Positions 5,272 to 10,965 of a DNA stretch of 10,965 nucleotides are shown one piece after another. Position numbers and translations under genes: made by a program. Position 1 is the stretch's first letter, and every line of letters starts with the position of its first letter. Below the pieces are notes generated by a model. That model did not search any database. It had not been told where the DNA came from and saw nothing but the letters and a program-made list of their open reading frames with translations. Source of the DNA: JAJRXR01 sp044439985 (GTDB lineage: Bacteria; Planctomycetota; Phycisphaerae; Phycisphaerales; UBA1924); assembly GCA_044439985.1 (NCBI GenBank), contig JBITAG010000007.1, forward strand, positions 1 to 10,965, written 5' to 3'.

Positions 5272-7011
5272 ATGACCATCAAACCGACGATCCGTGCCGC
5301 GGGTCTCCTCACGCTCGCCATGAGTTCGGGGCTCGCCCTGTCGCAGGAGTACCGCTCGTACAACGGGTGGGGCAACAACATCGACAACCCCTCCTGGGGT
5401 GGCGCCGACACCCCCCTGACCCGCTTCGCCGACGCGGCCTACAGCGACGGCGTGAGCGATCTGGCGGGCGCCGACCGTCCCTCCGCCCGGGCCGTCTCCA
5501 ACGCCTTCCACCACGGACGGTCACCCGTCTGGTCCGCCCGCGTGCTCACGAGCATGGTCTTCAACTGGGGCCAGTTCATCGACCATGACATCGGGCTCAG
5601 CAGCGCGCCGGGGGAAGACGCCTCCATCGAGATCCCCCTCGACGACGCCTGGATGACCCCGGGCGCCACCATCCCCTTCACGCGCTCGATCTGGGACCCC
5701 GCCACCGGCACCGATCCCTCCAACCCGCGTGAGCAGATCAACGAGATCACCTCCTACATCGACGCCTCGATGGTCTACGGCTCCGACGAGGCGACGGCGC
5801 TGGCGCTGCGCGAGGGCGTCGGCGGGCGCCTGCTAACGGGGCCGGGCGACCTGCTCCCGTTCAACACGCTCGGCGTCTTCATGGACGACCCCTTCCACCG
5901 TCCCCCGGAGCAACTCTTCGCCGCCGGCGATATCCGCGCCAACGAACAGCCCGGCCTGACCTGCCTCCACACCCTCTTTGTCCGCGAGCACAACCGGCTC
6001 GCGGCGGAGATCGAGGCCACCCACCCGGGCTGGACCGACGAGCAGATCTACCAGCGCGCCCGCGAACTCAACGGCGCCCAGATCCAGGCGATCACCTACA
6101 ATGAGTTCCTCCCCGCCCTCCTCGGCGAGGGCATGATGCCCGCCTACGCCGGGTACTACGGCGCCATGAACGCGGGCATCGCCAACGAGTTCTCCGCCGC
6201 CTGCTACCGGTTCGGGCACACCATGGTCAACCCCTCCCTGCCCCGCTACAGCCCCGACGGCTCACCCTTCCCCGCCGGCGACCTCGACCTCTTCCAGTCC
6301 TTCTTCAACCCCGACGCGATCATCTCCTCCGGCGGAATCGAGCCGATCATGCAGGGCCAGATCCGCGAGCTGGCCCAGGAGATCGACCCCTTCATCGTCG
6401 ACGACCTGCGCAACCTGCTCTTCGGTGGTGGCGGCTTCGGCCTCGACCTGGCCGCGCTCAACATCCAGCGCGGTCGCGACCACGGCCTGCCCAGCTACAA
6501 CCAGATGCGCGTCGCGATGAAGCTCGCCCCCGCCAACACCTTCGCGGACATCTCCCCGGACCCGGACATCCAGGCCCGCCTCGCGAGCGTGTACAGCTCC
6601 CCGGACCAGGTCGATCTCTGGGTCGGCGCCCTCTGCGAGCCGCACGTCCCGGGCGGGAGCGTCGGCCCCCTGCTCCACGCCGTGCTCGTCAAGCAGTTCA
6701 CCCGCCTGCGTGACGGGGACCGCTTCTTCTACCTCAACCACCTCTCCCCGGGTGACATCAACACGATCAACAACACCCGCCTGAGCGATATCATCCGGCG
6801 CAACACCAGCATCGCCTACGTCCAGGACAACGTCTTCTTCGTCTCCGCCGACTTCACCGAGGACGCCCGCGTCGCCTTCGAGGACGCGGTCGCCTTCCTC
6901 CTCGCGTTCAGCAACGACAACCCCCGCGCTGACCTGGCGCCCGACGGCGCCTTCGACGTCAGCGACGTGCTGGCCTTCCTCACCGCCTTCGACCGCTACT
7001 ACTCCCCGTAA
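5272..7011 (+). CDS. Secreted animal-type haem peroxidase with C-terminal dockerin-like module (peroxidockerin-like)
   Basis: This is an exported 579-residue enzyme of the peroxidase-cyclooxygenase superfamily, expected to use hydrogen peroxide to oxidise halides or small organic substrates. A Sec signal peptide covers about residues 1-24 (basic KPTIR, hydrophobic core, ALSQ cleavage region). The catalytic domain spans about 28-525. Using myeloperoxidase as guide: Q101, D104 (haem ester), distal H105 and calcium ligand D106 in GQFIDHD; calcium loop T160-S166 (TSYIDAS); catalytic R222 and haem-ester E225 in IRANEQPGL; REHNRLA at 238-244; R313 and proximal H316 in YRFGHT; N397 and R400 in LNIQRGRDHGLPSYN. 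Q226 replaces the methionine that myeloperoxidase links to haem, as in lactoperoxidase. Residues 525-579 hold two dockerin-like motifs. The gene appears monocistronic, with its own terminator downstream. The physiological substrate cannot be read from sequence. Confidence 0.92.
   Translation: MTIKPTIRAAGLLTLAMSSGLALSQEYRSYNGWGNNIDNPSWGGADTPLTRFADAAYSDGVSDLAGADRPSARAVSNAFHHGRSPVWSARVLTSMVFNWGQFIDHDIGLSSAPGEDASIEIPLDDAWMTPGATIPFTRSIWDPATGTDPSNPREQINEITSYIDASMVYGSDEATALALREGVGGRLLTGPGDLLPFNTLGVFMDDPFHRPPEQLFAAGDIRANEQPGLTCLHTLFVREHNRLAAEIEATHPGWTDEQIYQRARELNGAQIQAITYNEFLPALLGEGMMPAYAGYYGAMNAGIANEFSAACYRFGHTMVNPSLPRYSPDGSPFPAGDLDLFQSFFNPDAIISSGGIEPIMQGQIRELAQEIDPFIVDDLRNLLFGGGGFGLDLAALNIQRGRDHGLPSYNQMRVAMKLAPANTFADISPDPDIQARLASVYSSPDQVDLWVGALCEPHVPGGSVGPLLHAVLVKQFTRLRDGDRFFYLNHLSPGDINTINNTRLSDIIRRNTSIAYVQDNVFFVSADFTEDARVAFEDAVAFLLAFSNDNPRADLAPDGAFDVSDVLAFLTAFDRYYSP
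6844..7008 (+). other. Two dockerin-like EF-hand motifs at the peroxidase C-terminus
   Basis: Residues 525-551 and 552-579 align as a tandem pair sharing the pattern AD(F/L)xxDxxxxxxDxxAFLxAF. In the second, D554, D558, G559, D562 and D565 match positions 1, 5, 6, 9 and 12 of a type I dockerin calcium loop, with Ala at position 3. The first keeps D at 1, 5 and 12 (D527, D531, D538) and has Ala at 6 and 9, so it is degenerate. Such modules are common at the ends of planctomycete exported proteins; attachment or surface retention is a plausible role but is inferred. Confidence 0.7.
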
Positions 7012-7035
7012 GCCGACGGGCCATCTCGCATCAAC

Positions 7036-7074
7036 GACAGCCGCGGACGATCGCTCGTCCGCGGCTGTTTCTTT
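7036..7074 (+). terminator. Intrinsic terminator after the peroxidase gene
   Basis: ACAGCCGCGGACGA (7037-7050) pairs perfectly with TCGTCCGCGGCTGT (7055-7068) around a TCGC loop; a G-U pair can extend the 14-bp stem. TTTCTTT follows at 7068-7074. It lies 25 bases past the peroxidase stop and points in the plus direction. On the other strand the stem is not followed by a T-run, so it is not clearly a terminator for the convergent gene. Confidence 0.9.
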
Positions 7075-7105
7075 GGTCGTTGCGATGTCCCGAGCGGTGG
7101 GGCCG

Positions 7106-8593
7106 TCAGGGCCGGGACCACGCCGAAGGCGTGGAGGAGGAAGACCCGTCGCTCGAGGGCGCCCAGCTCGGGGCGGAGGGGATGGTCGGGGTCGGCGGGT
7201 TTGGCGCCTCGCCCTGCTCGGCGGGCTTGGCCTCCGGCTCCGGCGTCGGCTCGCTGGGGAGCTTGACGCTCTGGGCCAGGCGCTCGAGTGCCTGCCCGGT
7301 CTGCGCCGCCCGGGTGATGAGCCCGCCCAGCCACGCGCCCGCCTCCTCGACCCGGCTGCCCAGACGCTGCACCGACGCGTCGAGCAGCGCCTCGAGTTCC
7401 TGCTTCTGCTGCTCCAGACCCGCCGCCGTCTCCTTCGCCAGACGCCCCGTCTCGCTGAGCGACCGCTCGATCGTGCCCTGCTCGCTCCGCAGCGCGTCGA
7501 GCTGGGCCTTCGAGTCGCGGACCGTCTGCTCGATCTCCGGACGCACGGACCGGACCATCTCGATCCCCTCGCTCGCCTGCGTGCGGGCCTGCGTGGCCTG
7601 CTGGCTGAGCGAGTCGATGCGCTCGGCGGCCTCGATGATCGAGTTGCCCAGGAGCTGACGGGCCTCGTCGGCCTGTCCCTTGATCTCGGTGAGGCGCTGC
7701 ATCGCCAGCGTCGCCTCCTCGCGGGCCTTGCCGGAGGACTCGAGCAGGGCGTTGACCGCCTGCTCGTCCCCCTCGCCGTGCCCGTCGGGATCGAGCCCGA
7801 GGGCCGAGAGCGTGCGCCGGCAGAGCCGCTCGACCGGCTCACCGGTGCGGGCCAGCTCCGCCGCGCGGGTCTCGAGCCCGGCGGTGAGGGTCTGCGCCCG
7901 CTCGTCCGCCTCGGCGCTGGCGCGCTCGGCGCGGGCGATGATCTCGGTGGCGCGTCCTTCGATCTCCCCGATCCGGCTCTCGAGCTGGGTGGTGAGTTCC
8001 TCGAGCTTCTGGGCGTGCCGGAGGGCGGTCTGCTCGGCGGTCACCAGGCGCTGCTCGGTCTGGTTCGCCTTGGACTCGAACGCGTCAAAGACGTTGCCGA
8101 TGCGCTCTTCGAGCGACTCGAGCCGCTCCACGACCCGCGCGTCGATGTTCTGGTCCAGCTCGCGGATCTCGTCGGCGCGCTTCGTCGCGTCGGCGAGCAG
8201 CTGCTCGCTCCGCGCGATGCGCTCATCGAACATCTTGACGAGCTTGGCGCCCGCCTCGATCTTGGTCCGCAGGTGCATCCCCGCCGCGTTCGATTCCTCG
8301 ACCAGCGCGTGGGCGCTGCGCGCGTTGCTCTGCAGGGTCTCGCCGGAGCCCGACGCCTCGCGGATGAGCTGCTTGAGCGTCTCCGAGTAGCGGGTGAAGG
8401 CGCTCTGGTCGATGACGCGCGGCGTCAGGAAGACCTCCTCGATCGCGCCCTGCCCGCTGGGGAACTCGAAAGGCAGCCCCGTGCCCGCGCCCGTGGCGGT
8501 CCGCGGCGGCGCGAAGGCGTCGTCGGGCACCTGGAAGGCGGGCTCGCCCGTGGGCTGGGGCGCGTGCTCGTTGGTCGGGTTCGTGTCGCTCAT
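7106..8593 (-). CDS. Hypothetical long coiled-coil protein
   Basis: I do not recognise a family for this 495-residue protein. Residues 1-45 are polar and Pro/Thr-rich. Residues 50-130 (from EEVFLTPRVIDQSAF) are less repetitive and may be the conserved head. Residues about 120-250 and 278-440 are almost wholly helical, rich in Glu, Ala, Arg and Gln, with heptad-like spacing of hydrophobics, so they should form two long coiled coils. They are separated by a break at about 250-277 (TGEPVERLCRR, then LDPDGHGEGDE) holding the only cysteine. The tail (447-495) is Pro/Ser-rich. No signal peptide or transmembrane helix is seen, so it is probably cytoplasmic. Start: the ATG at 8593 has AGGGAG 5 bases upstream. 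It diverges from the pseudouridine synthase gene and converges on the peroxidase. A structural or scaffold role is possible but unproven; general chemoreceptor or SMC-like matches would be expected from composition alone. Confidence 0.75.
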   Translation of the reverse strand: MSDTNPTNEHAPQPTGEPAFQVPDDAFAPPRTATGAGTGLPFEFPSGQGAIEEVFLTPRVIDQSAFTRYSETLKQLIREASGSGETLQSNARSAHALVEESNAAGMHLRTKIEAGAKLVKMFDERIARSEQLLADATKRADEIRELDQNIDARVVERLESLEERIGNVFDAFESKANQTEQRLVTAEQTALRHAQKLEELTTQLESRIGEIEGRATEIIARAERASAEADERAQTLTAGLETRAAELARTGEPVERLCRRTLSALGLDPDGHGEGDEQAVNALLESSGKAREEATLAMQRLTEIKGQADEARQLLGNSIIEAAERIDSLSQQATQARTQASEGIEMVRSVRPEIEQTVRDSKAQLDALRSEQGTIERSLSETGRLAKETAAGLEQQKQELEALLDASVQRLGSRVEEAGAWLGGLITRAAQTGQALERLAQSVKLPSEPTPEPEAKPAEQGEAPNPPTPTIPSAPSWAPSSDGSSSSTPSAWSRP

Positions 8594-8627
8594 GGGCTCT
8601 CCCTGCCGCGTTCGTGGCTCACGCGTC

Positions 8628-8633
8628 ATCCTA
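8628..8633 (-). promoter_or_regulatory. Candidate -10 element for the coiled-coil gene
   Basis: TAGGAT on the minus strand fits TANNNT and would give a leader of about 28 bases containing the AGGGAG ribosome site. No convincing -35 hexamer is visible at the expected distance. Confidence 0.3.
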
Positions 8634-8664
8634 CCCCAACGCCCGGCCCCTCGCCCCCCCGACC

Positions 8665-8670
8665 TAGCAT
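8665..8670 (+). promoter_or_regulatory. Candidate -10 element placing the rluB transcript start at its ATG
   Basis: TAGCAT fits TANNNT and ends 6 bases before the ATG at 8677. The bases between and upstream are C-rich with no Shine-Dalgarno sequence. This spacing is that of leaderless genes, where transcription begins at or next to the start codon. No good -35 hexamer is seen. Confidence 0.35.
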
Positions 8671-8676
8671 CCCCGC

Positions 8677-9675
8677 ATGCCCGCACGGAACCGACAACCT
8701 TTCAACGAGCGGGATTTGCGCGACGCCTCCCGAGGGGAGCGACTCCAGCGGGTCATGGCCGACGCCGGCGTCGCCTCACGACGCGCGTGCGAGGACCTCA
8801 TCCGAAAGGGCGCCGTCGAGGTCAACGGCCTGATCGTCACCGAGCTGCCCGCCTGGGTCGACCCGCACACCGATCGCATCCGCGTCGAGGGACGCCCGCT
8901 CCCGAAGCCCGAGCGTCACCTCTACCTGATGCTCAACAAGCCGACCCGGACGCTCACCTCCGCCGCCGACGAGCCCGGCTCCGACCGGCGCACCGTCCTC
9001 GATCTCATCGATCACCCCGCCAAGGCCCGCCTCTTCCCGGTCGGGCGCCTCGACTACGACACCGTCGGCCTCCTCCTGCTCACGAACGACGGGGAGCTGG
9101 CCAACCGCCTGACCCACCCCCGGTTCGGGGCGCCCAAGACCTACCGCGTCGTCGTCCGGGGCCAGCTCGACCAGGACGCGGCCAAGGAGATCGAGCGGGG
9201 GATCTACCTCGCCGAACGGAAGGCGGGACGCACGGTCGGCGCCGCCCGCACCGCGCACGTCGAACTGACCGTGATCAAGCGCGACCGGGAGCGGACGACG
9301 CTCGAACTGACCCTGCGCGAGGGGCGCAACCGGCAGGTTCGCCGCATGCTCGCCGCCGTCGGCTTCCCCGTGAAGTCGCTCGAGCGGGTCGGGATGGGGC
9401 CCCTCCGCCTCAAGGGCGTTCCCCGGGGGGCGTGGCGTGAGCTGACAGCGGCGGAGATCAAGGCCCTCCGGCGGGCGGCGGCGGTGGGGGACCAGGTGAC
9501 CTCCACGGGCAAGTCCTCCCGCAGGGGGGGCAAGAAGTCCACAAAGCCCGCTTCCGGGGGCAAGCCCGGACGCTCCAGAGCCGAGGAAGAACTCCCGGGG
9601 ACGCCCGTCTCCAGACGCCGCATCAAGGACGCGGCCCACGGACGCCCGAAGAAACCCCGAGGGGGCGATGCCTGA
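8677..9675 (+). CDS. rluB: RluB/RsuA-family rRNA pseudouridine synthase
   Basis: This enzyme isomerises a specific uridine in ribosomal RNA to pseudouridine; in the RluB branch the target is in the 23S rRNA peptidyl-transferase region. The 332 residues comprise an S4 RNA-binding domain (about 20-68: ERLQRVMADAGVASRRACED, then VEVNG) and the catalytic domain (about 80-255). GRLDYDTVGLLLLTNDG carries the catalytic aspartate D126. THPRFGAPKTYRV and REGRNRQVRRML (214-225) are further signatures. Residues about 270-332 form a Lys/Arg/Gly-rich, probably disordered tail, often seen in this family and likely to bind RNA. The ATG at 8677 has no Shine-Dalgarno sequence but is placed just ahead of the S4 domain. 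The stop overlaps the start of the YihY-family gene by 8 bases. The exact target (RluB, RluE, RluF or RsuA type) is not certain. Confidence 0.93.
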   Translation: MPARNRQPFNERDLRDASRGERLQRVMADAGVASRRACEDLIRKGAVEVNGLIVTELPAWVDPHTDRIRVEGRPLPKPERHLYLMLNKPTRTLTSAADEPGSDRRTVLDLIDHPAKARLFPVGRLDYDTVGLLLLTNDGELANRLTHPRFGAPKTYRVVVRGQLDQDAAKEIERGIYLAERKAGRTVGAARTAHVELTVIKRDRERTTLELTLREGRNRQVRRMLAAVGFPVKSLERVGMGPLRLKGVPRGAWRELTAAEIKALRRAAAVGDQVTSTGKSSRRGGKKSTKPASGGKPGRSRAEEELPGTPVSRRRIKDAAHGRPKKPRGGDA

Positions 9676-10965
9676 GCCCAGCCCGGTCAACCCCGCCACC
9701 CCCGAGTCGGACGAGCTGACGCGCACCGTCTCGGTCGTGCGTGTCGGCCTCCGCGGGCTCTACCGCTCGCAGCTCCCGCGCATGGCCGCGGCCCTGGCCT
9801 ACCGCACCATCTTCAGCGTCATCCCCGTCCTGGCGATCGTGCTCGTCATCGCCAGCAGCTTCGTCGAGCCCGAGCAGGTCCGCCAGAGCTTCACGCGCAT
9901 GCTCGAGTACGCGGGCTTCGAGAGGATCTCGGTCGCCGCCGACGACGCCGCCCCCGCCGATCTCGTCACCGTCGAGCCGGAAGACGCCTTGATCGAGGCG
10001 GGCGCCGAGCCGGAGGCCTCGCGAGAGGCGATCGGTGTGCAGGCCATCGATGAGCTGATCACGGGGCTGGTCGATCGCGTGACTTCCAGCCTCGGCTCGA
10101 TCAACCGGGGGTGGATCGGGTTCATCTCCGCCGGCGTTTTCATCTACGCCGCGCTCTCGCTCTTCCTTGAGATGGAGCGGTCCTTCAACCAGATCTACCG
10201 CGCCGCCCGCGGTCGGCGCTGGCTCAACCGCCTGCTGCTCTATTGGACGATGCTCACCCTGGGCTCGATCCTGCTCATGGCGACCTTCTCCGTCGGGCAC
10301 CGCTTCACCGAGTGGATCGGCGCCCTCTTCGGGGGGGAGTCGGCGGGTGACTTCTCGCTCGTCCTCGCGGGGTACGGCGTCACCGTGCTGATCTCCACCC
10401 TGCTTCTGCTCATCATGTACACCGCCGTGCCCAACGCGCGCGTCGAGTTCCGCACCGCCCTCGTCGGCGCTTTCATGGGCGCGATTGTCTGGGAACTGGG
10501 CAAGTGGGGCTTCACCCGGTACGTCGAGTTCTCCACCGGGTACGCGAGGTTCTACGGCTCGCTGGCGCTGCTGCCCCTCTTCCTCCTCTGGGTCTACGTG
10601 ACCTGGCTCATCGTCCTCTTCGGGCTCCAGATCAGCTACGCCCTCCAGCACTTCTCCGAACTCAAAGAACCCGCCGCCCCCGACGAGGAGCCCCCCTCCC
10701 TGCTCGATCCCGCGGCGATCCTCAACGTCGCGATCTTCGTCGCCCGCCGGTTCAACGACGCCAAGGCCCCGACCCTTAGCGAGGTCGCCCGGGAGACCGC
10801 TCTGGATCCGAGACAGGCGCGGGAACTCTGCGAGGCGCTCGTGACCGGGGGCGTCCTGCACCGCCTCACGGAGCAGGGCGCCGATCGGTACGCCCTCGCC
10901 GCCCCCCCTTTCGTCATCCGAGCCGCCGACGTGCTCACGCAGGGCGTCCACCTCACGGGCGCCCC
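9668..10965 (+). CDS. yihY: YihY/BrkB-family inner membrane protein, 3' end cut by window
   Basis: This is a polytopic inner membrane protein of the family once called ribonuclease BN; that name is a misassignment and the function is unsettled. There are 432 visible residues with no stop before the window end. Family features are AALAYRTIFSVIPVLAIVLV (41-60), RRWLNRLLLYWTML (183-196), YTAVPNARVEFRTALVGAF (251-269), VWELGKWGFTRYV (274-286) and YGSLALLPLFLLWVYVTWLI (296-315). About six helices are expected. Residues about 84-125 form an acidic, Ala/Asp/Glu-rich insert in the first extracytoplasmic loop. After the last helix, residues about 345-412 look like a winged-helix-type domain (APTLSEVARETALDPRQARE), which many family members carry. 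The ATG at 9668 has GAGGGGG just upstream and overlaps the rluB-like stop (ATGCCTGA), so the two are probably co-translated. Confidence 0.9.
   Translation, partial: MPEPSPVNPATPESDELTRTVSVVRVGLRGLYRSQLPRMAAALAYRTIFSVIPVLAIVLVIASSFVEPEQVRQSFTRMLEYAGFERISVAADDAAPADLVTVEPEDALIEAGAEPEASREAIGVQAIDELITGLVDRVTSSLGSINRGWIGFISAGVFIYAALSLFLEMERSFNQIYRAARGRRWLNRLLLYWTMLTLGSILLMATFSVGHRFTEWIGALFGGESAGDFSLVLAGYGVTVLISTLLLLIMYTAVPNARVEFRTALVGAFMGAIVWELGKWGFTRYVEFSTGYARFYGSLALLPLFLLWVYVTWLIVLFGLQISYALQHFSELKEPAAPDEEPPSLLDPAAILNVAIFVARRFNDAKAPTLSEVARETALDPRQARELCEALVTGGVLHRLTEQGADRYALAAPPFVIRAADVLTQGVHLTGA

Noticed and set aside
7036..7074. The terminator hairpin acting in both directions for the convergent genes.
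   Set aside because: On the minus strand the stem is followed by CGTTGATGCG, which has no T-run, so only the plus-strand call is supported.
6262..7842. Long minus-strand open frame spanning the peroxidase end and the coiled-coil gene.
   Set aside because: It is Arg/Ser-rich nonsense crossing a terminator and two known genes in other frames.
7073..8833. A 586-codon open frame on the plus strand opposite the coiled-coil gene.
   Set aside because: It reads as Leu/Arg/Gly-rich antisense of a Glu/Ala/Arg coiled coil, starts inside the terminator and runs into the rluB-like gene. The minus-strand gene has a ribosome site and coherent heptads.
9204..10951. Minus-strand open frames opposite the YihY-family gene (for example 9623-10951).
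   Set aside because: They are Glu/Arg/Gly-rich antisense translations; the plus-strand frame from 9668 carries the family motifs and has a ribosome site.

Overview
The window is GC-rich, gene-dense bacterial chromosome that most resembles Planctomycetota, probably class Phycisphaerae. This rests on very high GC at third codon positions, a secreted haem peroxidase ending in a dockerin-like pair of motifs of the kind common in planctomycete exported proteins, and several house-keeping genes with lineage-specific hypothetical neighbours. The taxonomic call is an inference from gene content. I see no insertion sequence, CRISPR array, tRNA, rRNA, prophage or attachment site. No gene-free stretch reaches 300 bases; the longest is 5034-5271.

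Layout, left to right. (1) 1-2636, plus strand: the 3' part of nuoM, then nuoN overlapping it by 4 bases. This is the end of a respiratory complex I (NADH-quinone oxidoreductase) operon encoding two proton-pumping membrane subunits. (2) 2637-3674, minus strand: an unrecognised polytopic membrane protein, convergent with nuoN, with stop codons that touch. (3) 3675-3863: a divergent intergenic region with an imperfect direct repeat. (4) 3864-5033, plus: pheA, the bifunctional chorismate mutase/prephenate dehydratase with an ACT domain, for phenylalanine synthesis. (5) 5034-5271: a locally AT-richer gap with two inverted repeats and a candidate promoter. (6) 5272-7011, plus: a secreted animal-type haem peroxidase with a C-terminal dockerin-like module (peroxidockerin architecture), followed by a strong intrinsic terminator at 7036-7074. 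(7) 7106-8593, minus: a long soluble coiled-coil protein of unknown function. (8) 8677-9675, plus: an RluB/RsuA-family pseudouridine synthase, then (9) 9668 to the window end, plus: a YihY/BrkB-family membrane protein overlapping it by 8 bases and cut by the window edge.

The genes do not form one pathway. nuoM-nuoN and the rluB-yihY pair look like operon pieces; pheA and the peroxidase look like separate units. The most notable item is the peroxidase: every catalytic and haem-linking residue of the myeloperoxidase/lactoperoxidase group can be located, and it carries a C-terminal module with two degenerate EF-hand-like loops. The two unassigned minus-strand genes (membrane protein and coiled-coil protein) are the true unknowns here. 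I found no clear evidence of a new defence or mobile system.
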